Shown in pieces: positions 15,454-25,339 of a stretch of DNA of 54,095 bases. This DNA comes from Falsiroseomonas sp. (lineage in GTDB: Bacteria; Pseudomonadota; Alphaproteobacteria; Acetobacterales; Acetobacteraceae): positions 1 to 54,095 of the forward strand of contig NZ_JAUYTS010000035.1 in the NCBI RefSeq assembly GCF_030695085.1, read 5' to 3'. The translations under genes and the position numbers were made by a program. Positions within the stretch are counted from its first letter, which is position 1. Each line of letters starts with the position of its first letter. Under the pieces are notes generated by a model, which saw only the letters and a list, made by a program, of their open reading frames with translations, made no database searches and was not told where the DNA came from.

Positions 15454-16937
15454 GCGCTCGGCCGCGCCCGGCGCAGGCGGCCGAAGCGGCGGAACAGGCC
15501 GCGCTTGGCGATCGCCTCGAACATTTCCTCGGGGCCTTCCGGGTCCAGCACCTCATGGTCCGCGAGCCAGGCCTCCACGGCCGTCAGGTCCGGCGTCTCA
15601 TAGGGCACCAGGCTGCGGCCCGGGCCGCGCAATCCCTCGATGGTGGCGATCAGGGACCCGGTCTCCGAGAGCCGCGCCGCGACGGTTTCCGGCGTCACGC
15701 CCAGATGCTCGGCCAGCAATCCGGTCCGCGCCGCGGCGATGATGTCGCGAATCTCCGGCTGGCCCGGCGCGGCGGCATCGATCACCACATCGCATTCGGT
15801 ATCCAGCCGCAGCGACCGGTTGTTCATGTTGGAGGAGCCGACGCGCAGCACGCGGTCATCCACCACCATGATCTTCGCATGCACATAGATCGGCTGTCCG
15901 CCCGCCGTCTGCGGATGATAGATGCGGAAGCGGCCGTGCGGGTCGAGGCGGCGCAGCGCCTCCCGCAGCCTGGCGCGGGCGGAATCCATGGCGATCGGCT
16001 CCAGCCAGCCCTGCGCGCTCAGTGGGTTCACCAGCACGATCTCCGGCCCCTCCGGCTCGGCCAGTCGACGGGCGATCGCCTCCGCGATGCGGCGGGAGGC
16101 GAAATACTGGCTTTCCGCATAGATCATGCGGCGGGCGGAGGCGATGAGGTCGAGATACAGGCGCTCCACCTCCAGTATCGCGGGCCGGTCCGGCATTTCC
16201 GGCTGGCTGCGGGCGATGCCGACCGCGACGTTGCGGAACTGCGCCGGCAGGGCGTCCGGCCAGCAATCGCCGCGGCGGTCGACGGGGGCGAGGGTGCCGC
16301 CGCCGGCCTGCTCCCATCGGTCCCGCGCCAATTCGCCGAGCGCCGCCGCCGCGGGGCCTTCCAGCGCGGTGGTCGCATCGTGCCAGGGCTTGTGCGGTGC
16401 GCCTCCGGGGCGGACCCGGCGCGGGTCCTCATCCGGGTGGTCGCTCGTGTCCCAGCGATCCGCGGTCATGTCGATGCCGCCGCAGAAGGCCAGGCAATCG
16501 TCGATGACGGCGATCTTCTGGTGATGCGAGGCAGCGGGCGGGTGCGCGCCGTCCAGCCGCGCGGTGATGCGCGGATGCATCTTCCAGCGCAGCAGGGTGA
16601 TTAGGGTCGATCCGCGGAACATCGCCTTCAGCGCGCCCAGATCCCAGTGCAGCAGGCAGATCTCGAGGCTCGGCCGGCGCTTGACCAGCCACAGGATGAA
16701 GTCACCGAGGCTGCGCGGCGCATCGGGCGAAGGCTCGCCCGGGATCAGCTCGATACGGGCATCGAAATCCCAGCCGATCAGCATGATGCGGAGCTGCGCC
16801 TTCAGCATGGCGCTGCGCGCGGCGCGGAAATAATTCGCCGCGTCAATGATCACGGTGGCCCGGCTGGCCTGTTCGATGCGCCAGCAATTGGTGCCGGGCT
16901 GCAGGGTGGCGTGGGCGGGGTCCTGGGAAGCCTCCAT
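15450..16937 (-). CDS. Phospholipase D family protein (two HKD motifs)
   Basis: 495 residues. Two catalytic HKD motifs: HHQKIAVIDD (about 139-147) and HAKIMVVDD (about 353-361), the second followed by GSSNMNNRSLRLDTE. The form SHHQKIAVIDDCLAFCGGIDMTADRWD resembles eukaryotic-type PLD proteins rather than the shorter bacterial cardiolipin synthases; no transmembrane anchor is evident. It likely hydrolyses or transfers phosphatidyl groups. ATG 16937 preferred over a GTG three codons upstream. The stop lies inside the hemN FNR box. Divergent from the sulfide oxidoreductase. Confidence 0.88.
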   Translation of the reverse strand: MEASQDPAHATLQPGTNCWRIEQASRATVIIDAANYFRAARSAMLKAQLRIMLIGWDFDARIELIPGEPSPDAPRSLGDFILWLVKRRPSLEICLLHWDLGALKAMFRGSTLITLLRWKMHPRITARLDGAHPPAASHHQKIAVIDDCLAFCGGIDMTADRWDTSDHPDEDPRRVRPGGAPHKPWHDATTALEGPAAAALGELARDRWEQAGGGTLAPVDRRGDCWPDALPAQFRNVAVGIARSQPEMPDRPAILEVERLYLDLIASARRMIYAESQYFASRRIAEAIARRLAEPEGPEIVLVNPLSAQGWLEPIAMDSARARLREALRRLDPHGRFRIYHPQTAGGQPIYVHAKIMVVDDRVLRVGSSNMNNRSLRLDTECDVVIDAAAPGQPEIRDIIAAARTGLLAEHLGVTPETVAARLSETGSLIATIEGLRGPGRSLVPYETPDLTAVEAWLADHEVLDPEGPEEMFEAIAKRGLFRRFGRLRRARPSA

Positions 16938-17117
16938 GGGGTCCACTGGATCGGGCGGCGCGCTTGCGTCAAGGCGCCGGGGTGTAACGGGGCGGTGCGC
17001 GTCCAGCGCGTCGCGACCGCGCGGGTTCCCTCTCCCGGCCGATTTTCGGTGGATTCCCGGCGCTTCCAGCCCGCTGGCGACGGGCCTGCCGGGCGCGGCA
17101 GGCGATCCAGCGCCGGA

Positions 17118-17131
17118 TTGATCTGGCGCAA
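17118..17131 (+). promoter_or_regulatory. Possible FixK-type box upstream of sqr
   Basis: TTGATCTGGCGCAA fits the relaxed FixK pattern TTG(A/C)-N6-(T/G)CAA, 74 bp before the sqr ATG. Weaker than the hemN site. Confidence 0.35.
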
Positions 17132-17153
17132 GATTCCTCCAAAAAGTTCATAT

Positions 17154-17169
17154 ATTCGTATGTGTGAAT
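17154..17169. promoter_or_regulatory. ATTC-N8-GAAT operator upstream of sulfide:quinone oxidoreductase
   Basis: ATTC GTATGTGT GAAT is an inverted repeat with 8-bp spacing in a sharply AT-rich stretch (about 17145-17175). I recall ATTC-N8-GAAT as the site described for the persulfide-sensing ArsR-type repressor SqrR/BigR, which controls sqr genes. Located 37 bp before the sqr ATG. No ArsR gene is in the window. Confidence 0.6.
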
Positions 17170-17205
17170 AAAACAACCTGGCTTGCGCCGGCAGGAGGAA
17201 ACCCG

Positions 17206-18519
17206 ATGGCCCTACCCCCAAGCACCCTGAACCGGCGCAGCCTGCTGGCTGCCGCCGCCGCCCTCGGCCTGGCGCCTGCGGTGCCGGCCTCCGGCCAGGC
17301 ACCGTTGCGCACCCCGGCCCGCATCCTCATCATCGGCGCCGGCGCCGCGGGGCTGGCCGCGGCTTCCCGCCTGGTGCAGCGGCTGGATGGCGCGGAAATC
17401 ACGCTGATCGACCGGCGGCGGGAGCATTTGTACCAGCCCGGGCTGACCCTGGTCGCGGCCGGGTTGAAGGATGCGGGCTATGTTCTGTCTGCCACGCGCG
17501 ACTACATCTCGGGCCGCGTCACGCTGATCGAGGACGTCGCGGCGGAGATCGACCCGGTCGGCCGCAGCGTCACCACCGAGGGCGGCCGGCGGGTTGCCTA
17601 TGACTACCTGATCGTCGCCACCGGCCTGCATCTGGACTACGCGGCCATCGAGGGCATGGATGTGGCACGTATCGGCCGCGATGGGCTGGGCAGCGTCTAT
17701 GCCGGGGCGGAGCAGGCGGCGGCGACCTGGCGGGCGATGTCGGATTTCGCCGACCGGGGCGGCACGGGGCTGTTCCTGCGGCCGGCGACGGAGATGAAAT
17801 GCGCCGGCGCGCCGCTGAAATACGCCTTCCTGACCGATGACATCCTGCGCCGCCGCGGCAACCGCGGGAAGGCCGAGCTGGTCTACAACGCGCATAACCG
17901 CGCGCTGTTCTCCGTACCCATCGTCTCCGAGAAGCTGCGGATGCTGTATGCGGATCGCGGCATCCGGGTGAACCACGAGCATGTGCTGCGCGCGATCGAC
18001 CCGGGCCGGCGGATTGCCACCTTCCGCACGCCGCAGGGCGACCAGGAACTCGGCTACGACTTCATCAATGTGGTGCCGCCGATGCGCGCGCCGGCGGTGG
18101 TCCGCAATTCACCGCTCGCCTGGCAGACCGGCCCTTTCGCCGCTGATGGCTGGGCGGAGGTGGATCGTGGGACGCTGCGCCATGCCCGCTTCCCGGAGGT
18201 GTTCTGCGTGGGCGACGTCGCCGGCGTGCCGAAAGGCAAGACGGCGGCCAGCGTGAAATGGCAGGTGCCGGTGGCGGTGGACCATCTGATCGCCACGATC
18301 GAGGGACGTGAAAGCCCGGCCCGCTACAATGGCTATACCTCCTGCCCGATGATCACGCGCATCGGCCGGGCGATGCTGGTGGAGTTCGACTACAACGACA
18401 ATCTGGTGCCGTCCTTCCCCGGCGTGATCGCGCCGCTGGAGGAGCTGTGGATCACCTGGATCATCAAGGAAGTCGGGCTGAAGCCGACCTACCTCGCCAT
18501 GCTGCGCGGCCGGGCCTGA
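17206..18519 (+). CDS. sqr: Sulfide:quinone oxidoreductase-like flavoprotein
   Basis: 437 residues from the ATG at 17206, which has AGGAGG 8 nt upstream (a longer frame starts at 17164). Tat-like signal [13 protein letters not shown], then FAD motif GAGAAG (44-49). The two redox Cys of SQR are present: Cys199 in [13 protein letters not shown] and Cys380 in [13 protein letters not shown], a form closest to type II (mitochondrial-like) SQR. A C-terminal amphipathic stretch ([12 protein letters not shown]) could bind the membrane. Oxidises sulfide to sulfane sulfur and passes electrons to quinone. The upstream ATTC-N8-GAAT site supports sulfide induction. Confidence 0.87.
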   Translation: MALPPSTLNRRSLLAAAAALGLAPAVPASGQAPLRTPARILIIGAGAAGLAAASRLVQRLDGAEITLIDRRREHLYQPGLTLVAAGLKDAGYVLSATRDYISGRVTLIEDVAAEIDPVGRSVTTEGGRRVAYDYLIVATGLHLDYAAIEGMDVARIGRDGLGSVYAGAEQAAATWRAMSDFADRGGTGLFLRPATEMKCAGAPLKYAFLTDDILRRRGNRGKAELVYNAHNRALFSVPIVSEKLRMLYADRGIRVNHEHVLRAIDPGRRIATFRTPQGDQELGYDFINVVPPMRAPAVVRNSPLAWQTGPFAADGWAEVDRGTLRHARFPEVFCVGDVAGVPKGKTAASVKWQVPVAVDHLIATIEGRESPARYNGYTSCPMITRIGRAMLVEFDYNDNLVPSFPGVIAPLEELWITWIIKEVGLKPTYLAMLRGRA

Positions 18520-18537
18520 GGGAAGGGGAGAGGGACC

Positions 18538-18903
18538 ATGCAGGATTTCGAGATCTGGATGTTCATCGCCGTGTTCCAGGAGATGCTGGGCTGGGCGATC
18601 TGGCCGATTGCCGCGCTTTGCGTGGCGGCGACCCTGGCGCTTGGCATGGTGCTGCTGCGCGACCGCCGCCTGGTGGCACCGCGTCTGCTGCGGGCCGAGT
18701 TGCTGGGCCTGCTGGGTGGCCTGGCCGCGGTGGCGGCAATGTTCGCCATCACCAGTTCCTGGCCCGGCGACATGGGCGGGCCGATCGACTGGCTGCTGGC
18801 GATCGGCATCTTCGTCGCGGGCGGTCTTGGCACCGCCATCGCCGCCTATGCGGTGGCCGGCCTGTTCGCGAGGCGGGGCACCGTTACGACCCCCGGGGTT
18901 TGA
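18538..18903 (+). CDS. Small membrane protein next to sqr (DUF5368-like)
   Basis: 121 residues with three hydrophobic segments (about 20-41, 58-78, 84-107) and a start [20 protein letters not shown] associate this pattern with DUF5368, a small alphaproteobacterial membrane family; the label is tentative. It starts 18 bp after sqr with an AAGGGGAGAGGG ribosome site, so it is co-transcribed. A role in anchoring SQR or moving sulfur compounds is plausible but only inferred from position. Confidence 0.7.
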   Translation: MQDFEIWMFIAVFQEMLGWAIWPIAALCVAATLALGMVLLRDRRLVAPRLLRAELLGLLGGLAAVAAMFAITSSWPGDMGGPIDWLLAIGIFVAGGLGTAIAAYAVAGLFARRGTVTTPGV

Positions 18904-18993
18904 CCTTGGCCCCGCGCGCCGCCTAGCTTGCGCCCCCCATGCCCGGGCCGCCCCGGCCGGCGGCATCGGTGCAGGACGGATCGGGACATCTTC

Positions 18994-20070
18994 ATGCGAA
19001 ACTACCGGATCGCCGCGATGGGCGGCGATGGCATCGGCCCCGAGGTGATCGCCGCGGGCGTCGAGGCGCTGCGCGTCTGCGTCGAGCGCGATGGCGGCTT
19101 CACGCTGGACTTCACCGATTTCGACTGGGGATCCGACTACTACCGCAAGCATGGCGTGATGATGCCGGCGGATGGCGCCGACCAGCTTCGCAAATTCGAC
19201 GCCATCCTGTTCGGCGCCGTCGGCGCGCCGGATATCCCGGACCATGTCACGTTGTGGGGCCTGCGCCTCGCCATCTGCCAGCCGCTCGACCAATACGCCA
19301 ATGTGCGGCCCACCCGCGTGCTGCCCGGCATCACCAGCCCGCTCCGCAACGTCACCGGCCCCGAGCTGGATTGGGTGATCGTGCGGGAGAATTCGGAGGG
19401 TGAGTATTCCGGCGTCGGCGGCCGCGCGCATCGCGGGCTGCCGATCGAGGTGGCGCAGGATGTCTCCATCATGACCCGCGCGGGCGTGCAGCGGATCATG
19501 CGCTACGCCTTCCGCCTGGCGCAGGGCCGCCCGCGCAAGCTGCTGACGGTGGTGACGAAATCCAACGCGCAGCGCCACGCCATGGTGATGTGGGACGAGA
19601 TCGCGGCCGAGGTCGCGGCCGAATTCCCCGATGTCACCTGGGACAAGATGCTGGTCGATGCGATGACCATGCGGATGGTGATCAAGCCCGGCACCATCGA
19701 CACCATCGTCGCCTCCAACCTGCACGCGGATATCCTGTCCGACCTCGCGGCCGCGCTGGCCGGTTCGCTCGGCATCGCGCCGACCGCGAACATCAACCCG
19801 GAACGCGATGCGCCTTCGATGTTCGAGCCGATCCACGGTTCCGCCTTCGACATCACCGGCAAGGGCATCGCCAACCCCATCGCCACCTTCTGGACCGCGG
19901 CGATGATGCTGGAGCATCTGGGGGAGAAGCCGGCCGCGGAGCGGCTGATGCGCGCGGTGGAGCGGGTGACGGCCGACCCGGCGCTGCACACGCCCGACCT
20001 CGGCGGCAAGGCGACCACGCGGCAGGTGACGGATGCGGTCTGCGCGGCGCTGCGCGCGGCGAACGACTAG
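18994..20070 (+). CDS. Tartrate/D-malate dehydrogenase (isopropylmalate dehydrogenase family)
   Basis: 358 residues. Beta-decarboxylating dehydrogenase features: GDGIGPEV near the N-terminus, a substrate loop with [33 protein letters not shown], the catalytic Lys in [12 protein letters not shown], metal-binding DAMTMRMV, and [18 protein letters not shown]. The [19 protein letters not shown] segment points to tartrate dehydrogenase/decarboxylase or D-malate dehydrogenase rather than LeuB. Uses NAD and Mg/Mn to oxidise and decarboxylate a 2-hydroxy diacid. ATG 18994 chosen as the start of the conserved fold. Monocistronic by spacing. Confidence 0.87.
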   Translation: MRNYRIAAMGGDGIGPEVIAAGVEALRVCVERDGGFTLDFTDFDWGSDYYRKHGVMMPADGADQLRKFDAILFGAVGAPDIPDHVTLWGLRLAICQPLDQYANVRPTRVLPGITSPLRNVTGPELDWVIVRENSEGEYSGVGGRAHRGLPIEVAQDVSIMTRAGVQRIMRYAFRLAQGRPRKLLTVVTKSNAQRHAMVMWDEIAAEVAAEFPDVTWDKMLVDAMTMRMVIKPGTIDTIVASNLHADILSDLAAALAGSLGIAPTANINPERDAPSMFEPIHGSAFDITGKGIANPIATFWTAAMMLEHLGEKPAAERLMRAVERVTADPALHTPDLGGKATTRQVTDAVCAALRAAND

Positions 20071-20170
20071 CCGGGGGCGAGAAACCCGGCAAAAGGCGGT
20101 TGTGCGCCGCAGCGAAACTCTGTTACAGGCGACGCATGACATCGAACGCGCCGCCCTGACCCTGGAGTGA

Positions 20171-20296
20171 CGTGTGCCAACCACGGCACACGACGCCATG
20201 CGTACGGCTTTCGCCGTGGCCGCGCTTTTTCTCGCATGCCCTGTTTCGGTCCCGGCTGAACACGCCGCTTGGCGGGCATCGCCTCCGGAGTACTTC
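20171..20296 (+). promoter_or_regulatory. Structured 5' leader of the SulP gene
   Basis: Contains a perfect 8-bp hairpin with 6-nt loop (20171-20192, CGTGTGCC/GGCACACG), a second hairpin ACGGC-TTTC-GCCGT (20204-20217) followed after about 8 nt by five T (20226-20230), then CGCC-GCTT-GGCG (20263-20274) enclosed by ATGCCC/GGGCAT. The last lies just before the GGAG ribosome site. Could be an attenuator or riboregulator of the anion transporter. Alternative: part of an N-terminal extension of the transporter reading frame. Confidence 0.45.
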
Positions 20297-21778
20297 ATGA
20301 ATTTTTCCCAGCTTCGGGCCGAATGGTTCCCGAATATTCGCGCCGATATCCTGGCCGGCACGGTCGTGGCGCTCGCGCTGATTCCGGAAGCGATTGCCTT
20401 CTCCATCATCGCCGGGGTCGATCCGAAGGTCGGGCTCTATGCCTCCTTCTGCATCGCGGTGGTCATTGCCTTCGCCGGCGGCCGGCCTGCCATGATCTCC
20501 GCGGCCACCGGCGCCATGGCGCTGGTGATGGTGACGCTGGTGCGCGACCACGGCCTGCAATACCTGCTGGCCGCCACCATCCTGTGCGGCGTGCTCCAGA
20601 TGATCGCGGGCGCGCTGAAACTCGGCGTGCTGATGCGCTACGTCTCACGCTCCGTCATGACCGGCTTCGTCAATGCGCTCGCCATCCTGATCTTCCTGGC
20701 GCAGTTGCCGGAGCTGATCGGCGTCACCTGGGTGACCTATGTGATCGTCGCCGCGGGGCTTGCCATCATCTACCTGCTGCCGCTGCTGACCAAGGCGGTC
20801 CCCTCGCCGCTGGTCGCCATCGTGCTGCTGACGGCAGTGGCGATCTGGTTCGGCCTCGATGTCCGCACCGTGGGCGACATGGGCGAGTTGCCCGCGGACC
20901 TGCCGATGTTCCTGCTGCCGGACATCCCCCTGACGCTCGAGACTCTGTGGATCATCCTGCCGACCTCGCTGACGCTCACGGTGGTGGGCCTGTTGGAATC
21001 GCTGATGACGGCGCAGATCGTCGATGACCTGACGGATACCGGCTCCAACAAGATCCGCGAGAGCTACGGCCAGGGCGTGGCCAACATCGTCTCCGGCTGC
21101 TTCGGCGGCATGGCGGGCTGCGCGATGATCGGGCAGTCCGTCATCAACGTGAAATCCGGTGGCCGCGGCCGGCTGTCCACGCTGTGGGCCGGGCTGTTCC
21201 TGCTGTTCCTGATCCTGGTGCTGGGCGACCTGGTGCGGCAGATTCCGATGGGCGCGCTGGTGGCGGTGATGATCATGGTCTCGATCGGCACCTTCTCCTG
21301 GAAGTCGCTGTCGGATCTGCGGGTGCATCCGAAAAGCTCCTCCATCGTCATGCTGGCCACTGTCGCCGTGACGGTCGCGACGCATGACCTGGCGCAGGGC
21401 GTTCTGGTGGGCGTGCTGCTGTCGGGCATCTTCTTCGCCCGCAAGGTCGCCAACATCTTCCGCATCCGGTCGGAGCTGTCGGCGGACGGCATGCAGCGCA
21501 CCTATACCGTCACCGGCCAGATCTTCTTCGCCTCCGCGGAGAGCTTCGGCGACGCCTTCGACCTGAAGGAGGCAGTCGAGCGGGTGGTGATCGACGTCTC
21601 CGGCGCCCATATCTGGGACCTGACGGCGGTTGCGGCCTTGGACCGTGTGGTGCTGAAGTTCCGCCGCGAGGGGACGGAAGTGACACTTCTGGGCCTGAAC
21701 GAAGCGAGCGCCACGCTGGTGGACAAGCTCGGCACGCATGACAAGCCGGGCGCCTCCGACGCACCCGCGCTGCATTGA
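20297..21778 (+). CDS. SulP family anion transporter with STAS domain
   Basis: 493 residues from ATG 20297, which has GGAG 7 nt upstream. Membrane domain with SulP features: an N-terminal [35 protein letters not shown] block and about 12 hydrophobic segments, including [30 protein letters not shown]-terminal STAS domain (about 400-480) contains [20 protein letters not shown]. SulP proteins move sulfate, bicarbonate or dicarboxylates with H+ or Na+; the ion is not predictable here. In frame with an upstream extension (from 20174) that looks like a signal peptide but lacks a good start. Followed 17 bp later by a universal stress gene. Confidence 0.9.
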   Translation: MNFSQLRAEWFPNIRADILAGTVVALALIPEAIAFSIIAGVDPKVGLYASFCIAVVIAFAGGRPAMISAATGAMALVMVTLVRDHGLQYLLAATILCGVLQMIAGALKLGVLMRYVSRSVMTGFVNALAILIFLAQLPELIGVTWVTYVIVAAGLAIIYLLPLLTKAVPSPLVAIVLLTAVAIWFGLDVRTVGDMGELPADLPMFLLPDIPLTLETLWIILPTSLTLTVVGLLESLMTAQIVDDLTDTGSNKIRESYGQGVANIVSGCFGGMAGCAMIGQSVINVKSGGRGRLSTLWAGLFLLFLILVLGDLVRQIPMGALVAVMIMVSIGTFSWKSLSDLRVHPKSSSIVMLATVAVTVATHDLAQGVLVGVLLSGIFFARKVANIFRIRSELSADGMQRTYTVTGQIFFASAESFGDAFDLKEAVERVVIDVSGAHIWDLTAVAALDRVVLKFRREGTEVTLLGLNEASATLVDKLGTHDKPGASDAPALH

Positions 21779-21794
21779 GGGAACGGACACGGCC

Positions 21795-22649
21795 ATGGCG
21801 CGAATTCTTGCCTGCACGGATGGCTCGGTCTACGCCGAGAGCATCCTCGACCACGCCGCCTGGGCTTCCGCCCGCATGGGCGGCGCCTCCGTCCGCGTCC
21901 TGCACGTGCTGGACCGGGCGACGGCGGATGCGCCGGTGGACCGTAGCGGTGCGCTGGGGGTGAATGCCTCGGAGGAATTGCTGCGCGAATTGGCGGAGCT
22001 GGACGCAGCGCGCGGCAAGGTTTCGCTGCGCCGCGCCCGCGCCCTGTTGACGGCGGCGGAAGCGCGGCTGAAGGCGGCCGGCGTGGCGGAGGTCTCCACG
22101 GTGCAGCGGCATGGCGCGCTGGTGGATACCGTCGTCGAGTTCGAGAACGAGGCCGACCTGCTGGTGGTCGGCAAGCGGGGGGAGGCGGCGAATTTTGCCG
22201 TCGGCCATCTCGGCGCCAACCTCGAACGCGTGCTGCGCTCCAGCAGCCTGCCGGTGCTGGTCGCCTCCCGCGCCTTCAAGCCGATCACACGCTTTGCCAT
22301 CGCCTATGATGGCGGCCGTTCCGGCCAGTTGGCCGTGGCCTATGCGGCCGGCACAGCCTCGCTCGATGGGCTGGAGTGCCACCTGGTGACGGTGGCGGCG
22401 GATGAGGCGGCGGGGCGCGCGCTGCTGGCGGAACCGGCGAAGCAGATGCAGGCCGCCGGCAAGACCGCCACGCTGGTCGTGCTGCGGGGCGATGCCGAGA
22501 CGGCTATCGCCGAGCATGTCGCCAGCGCCGGCATCGACCTGCTGGTGATGGGCGCCTATGGACATGGCCGGCTGCGCAACATGATCGTCGGCAGCACCAC
22601 CACGGCGCTGCTGCGCAGCTGCAAGATTCCGGTGCTGGTCTTCCGCTGA
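21795..22649 (+). CDS. Tandem universal stress protein
   Basis: 284 residues with two UspA domains. Domain 1 ([21 protein letters not shown]...LLVVGKRGE...[16 protein letters not shown]) and domain 2 ([19 protein letters not shown]...). Domain 2 carries the full ATP-binding signature G-x2-G-x9-G-S/T in [17 protein letters not shown]. Cytoplasmic nucleotide-binding stress protein. It follows the SulP gene by 17 bp, so probably the same transcript; SulP-Usp pairing suggests regulation of the transporter. A strong hairpin follows. Confidence 0.9.
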   Translation: MARILACTDGSVYAESILDHAAWASARMGGASVRVLHVLDRATADAPVDRSGALGVNASEELLRELAELDAARGKVSLRRARALLTAAEARLKAAGVAEVSTVQRHGALVDTVVEFENEADLLVVGKRGEAANFAVGHLGANLERVLRSSSLPVLVASRAFKPITRFAIAYDGGRSGQLAVAYAAGTASLDGLECHLVTVAADEAAGRALLAEPAKQMQAAGKTATLVVLRGDAETAIAEHVASAGIDLLVMGAYGHGRLRNMIVGSTTTALLRSCKIPVLVFR

Positions 22650-22656
22650 GGGTTGC

Positions 22657-22689
22657 GGCGGCGCCCGGGGACTGGCCCGCGGCGCCGCC
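22657..22689. terminator. Bidirectional hairpin between usp and the monooxygenase gene
   Basis: GGCGGCGCC-CGGG / CCCG-GGCGCCGCC forms a stem of 13 pairs with one bulged base and a 6-nt loop, in the 49-bp gap between convergent genes. Position supports termination for both. Confidence 0.6.
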
Positions 22690-22698
22690 CGCCCCGCC

Positions 22699-24015
22699 TC
22701 AGAACTCCAGCAGATTGTCCCGGAACTGGGCGTGGGCGTAGGCGCGCCGGGCCAGGCCGCGCGCCTGCAGGGCGGGCACCAGCCCATCGGCGATCTCGGC
22801 CACGCTACGCCGGCTGACATCACCCAGCGACAGCAGGAAGCCATCACCACCCGCCTCCTGCATCGCTTCCGCCATCTGCGAGGCCACCGCATCCGGCGTG
22901 CCGGTCAGCTCCACCGAACCCGGGTTGCCGCGATAGGCCAGCATCGCCTGCCGCAGGCTGCGCTTGCCGGCGACGCGCTTGAAATCGTCCAGCGATTGCT
23001 GATGGCCATTGGTGTGCAGCTCGAGCTGGTCCACCGGCGTGTCGAGGTCGTAGCGGCCGAAATCGATATTCGTGATCTTGCCGAAATGCGCGAGGAACTG
23101 CGGCACCTGCGCCTCGGCCCGCGCCAGGCGCTGGCGGCGGCGCAGCTCGGCTTCCTCCATGGTCTCGCCCAGCGTGGGCGCGACCAGGAACAGGATCTTC
23201 ACGTGATCCGGGTTGCGGCCCTGCGCCACGGCATGGGCGCGCACATCGTCCCGGTAGGCGCGCATCGCGGCCACGCCCTTGACGCTGGCCACCACCGTAT
23301 CCGCATGCAGCGCCGCGAAGCGCTTGCCGCGTGCGCTGCCGCCGGCCTGGGCGATGACGGGGCGGCCTTGCACGCAGGGGCCTGAATTCAGCGGGCCGCG
23401 GGTGCTGAACCACTTGCCCTGGAAATCCGCCGCATGGACCTTGGTGTGGTCCACCAGCACGCCGCTTTCGGTGTCCGCCAGGATCGCGCCGGGCTCCCAG
23501 CTATCCCACAGCGCATTGACGGCGCCCATGTATTCATCGGCCATGTCGTAGCGCAGATCATGTTCCGGCATCCCCGGCATGCCGTAGTTCATCGCGGCGT
23601 AGTCGCTGCTGCCGGTCACCATGTTCCAGCCGATGCGGCCTGCCGAAACCTGGTCCAGCGTCGCCACCAGGCGCGCCAGCAGATAGGGCGGATAGGCGAA
23701 GGTGGACAGCGTCGGCACGATGCCGATGCGCTGCGTCGCCGCGGCCATCAGCGTTGCGATCACGCTCGGGTCCTGGCGCGGCACGGCGAGCCCGTTGGCC
23801 AGGTAGATCTCGCGCGATCCGCCGTAGCTTTCCCCGACATAGGAACTGTCCTCGATCAGCACATAGTCGAAGCAGGCGCGTTCCAGCGCGCGGGCGATGT
23901 CGCAGAACAGCTCCGGCACCCGCCAGTCGCGGCCGATCGCGCCGGTCCAGGGCTCGCCCCAGGCCTGCACGGAAGACCCCTGGAGGAACCAGCCGAGATG
24001 GAACGGTTGCGTCAT
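22699..24015 (-). CDS. NtaA/SnaA/DszA family flavin monooxygenase
   Basis: 438 residues of the bacterial luciferase-like fold, NtaA/SnaA/SoxA/DszA branch: DYVLIEDSSYVGESYGGS, a ATLDQVSAGRIGWNMVTGSS segment, and RPVIAQAGGSARGKRFAA. These enzymes use FMNH2 from a separate reductase and O2 to oxidise nitrilotriacetate, dibenzothiophene sulfone, sulfonates or related molecules. Start at ATG 24015; the longer frame overlaps the neighbour. Second gene of a two-gene operon (34-bp gap), sharing the fold with its partner but divergent in sequence. No FMN reductase gene nearby. Confidence 0.88.
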   Translation of the reverse strand: MTQPFHLGWFLQGSSVQAWGEPWTGAIGRDWRVPELFCDIARALERACFDYVLIEDSSYVGESYGGSREIYLANGLAVPRQDPSVIATLMAAATQRIGIVPTLSTFAYPPYLLARLVATLDQVSAGRIGWNMVTGSSDYAAMNYGMPGMPEHDLRYDMADEYMGAVNALWDSWEPGAILADTESGVLVDHTKVHAADFQGKWFSTRGPLNSGPCVQGRPVIAQAGGSARGKRFAALHADTVVASVKGVAAMRAYRDDVRAHAVAQGRNPDHVKILFLVAPTLGETMEEAELRRRQRLARAEAQVPQFLAHFGKITNIDFGRYDLDTPVDQLELHTNGHQQSLDDFKRVAGKRSLRQAMLAYRGNPGSVELTGTPDAVASQMAEAMQEAGGDGFLLSLGDVSRRSVAEIADGLVPALQARGLARRAYAHAQFRDNLLEF

Positions 24016-24049
24016 GGGCAAGGCCTTCTGCGTGGGGAGGAAGGGCGGT

Positions 24050-25339
24050 TCAGGCCGCGGCGAGGTTCTCGCGCAGGGTGCGACCGGCATAGGCGGTGCG
24101 GAACAGGCCGCGGCGTTGCAGTTCCGGCACCACGAGGCGGCCGAAATCCTCGAACATGCGGGGGAAGACGGTGGGGAACACCACGAAGCCATCGCAGGCG
24201 CCGGAGGTGAACCATTCCTCCATCTCGTCCGCGATGCTCTGCGCCGTGCCGACCAGCAGGTTGCGCGGGCGGGCGGCGGCCTCGGCGAAGCTGATGTTCT
24301 CCTTCCGCATCAGGGCGAGCACGCGGTCCTGCGATCCGGTGATGCCCTGGTTGCCCTGCGCCGCGGCCACCGCCTCCGCCGTCCGGTGCCGTGACAGATC
24401 GGCGCCGAGCAGGGCGGAGTGCAACATGGTCTGCGCCTCCGGCTCGATCAGCGATTGCAGATAGGCGGCCTTCTCCCGCGCGATGGAGGGTGTTTCGCCC
24501 AGCACCACGGCGCAGCCGGGCAGCACCCGGCACTCATCGGGCGCGCGGCCGCGTGCCTGCATGCGGGCGTGGATGTCGCGGCGGAAGGCAATGGCATCCG
24601 CCTTGCTGTGCGGCGTGCAGAACACCGCCTCCGCCCAGCGCGCCGCGAATTCCCGCCCGCGATCCGAGGCCCCGGCCTGCAGGAACACCGGCCTTCCCTG
24701 CGGCGTGCGCGGAATGCTGAGCGGGCCGCGCGTGCTGACCGTCCGGCCCTGGTAATTGGCGTAGCGCACCTTTGCCGGGTCGATGAACACGCCGGCCGCC
24801 TGATCCATCACGAAGGCATCCTCGTCCCAGCACTCCCACAGCGCGCTGCACGCCTCCAGCACCTCATCCGCATGGTCGTAGCGATCCTCCTTCGCCGGGA
24901 TGCCCTGCATGCCGAGGTTGCGCGCCTCGAGATCGGTGGCGGAGGTGACGATGTTCCACGCCGCGCGCCCGCCGCTCAGCATGTCGAGCGAGGCCAGGCT
25001 GCGCGCCAAATGGTAGGGGTGCAGGAAGGTGGTGGACAGCGTGGCGCCCAGGCCGAGATGCCGCGTGACGCGGCCCATCAGCGGCAGCACCATCATCGGG
25101 TCGAGGTAGCTGATCTGCCCGCCCTTGCGCAGATAGGCGTCGAAATTGCCGCCGTGAATATCCGGCAGGCCGAGCAGATCGGCGAAGAAGCAGGCGTCGA
25201 AGCAGGCTTCCTCCAAAACGCGGGCGATGTGCTCGTAGCGTTCGGGGGTGAAGATGTCGTGCAGCGCGGCCTCGGGGTGCCGCCAGCCGCCGGGGTGGTT
25301 CGCGGTCGGGCCCGTCTTGAGATAGGCGACCAGATGCAT
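24050..25339 (-). CDS. NtaA/SnaA/DszA family flavin monooxygenase
   Basis: 429 residues from ATG 25339 (GTG 25354 and TTG 25366 are possible earlier starts). Same family: ACFFADLLGLPDIHGGNFDAYLRKGG, a LASLDMLSGGRAAWNIVTSAT flavin-site segment, YQGRTVSTRGPLSIPRTPQG and PVFLQAGASDRGREFAA. It opens a two-gene operon with the other monooxygenase. Paired enzymes of this type can be two oxygenases of one pathway or act on different members of a substrate class. Divergent from the FAD oxidoreductase at 25557. Confidence 0.88.
   Translation of the reverse strand: MHLVAYLKTGPTANHPGGWRHPEAALHDIFTPERYEHIARVLEEACFDACFFADLLGLPDIHGGNFDAYLRKGGQISYLDPMMVLPLMGRVTRHLGLGATLSTTFLHPYHLARSLASLDMLSGGRAAWNIVTSATDLEARNLGMQGIPAKEDRYDHADEVLEACSALWECWDEDAFVMDQAAGVFIDPAKVRYANYQGRTVSTRGPLSIPRTPQGRPVFLQAGASDRGREFAARWAEAVFCTPHSKADAIAFRRDIHARMQARGRAPDECRVLPGCAVVLGETPSIAREKAAYLQSLIEPEAQTMLHSALLGADLSRHRTAEAVAAAQGNQGITGSQDRVLALMRKENISFAEAAARPRNLLVGTAQSIADEMEEWFTSGACDGFVVFPTVFPRMFEDFGRLVVPELQRRGLFRTAYAGRTLRENLAAA

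Noticed and set aside
20174..20296. Signal-peptide-like N-terminal extension of SulP ([15 protein letters not shown]...)
   Set aside because: SulP proteins do not need it, the GGAG site supports ATG 20297, and the stretch forms strong hairpins. Kept as an alternative reading of the leader only.
18109..20409. 766-codon open frame on the minus strand
   Set aside because: Antisense to the dehydrogenase and sqr genes, low-complexity His/Arg/Gly composition, no motifs.
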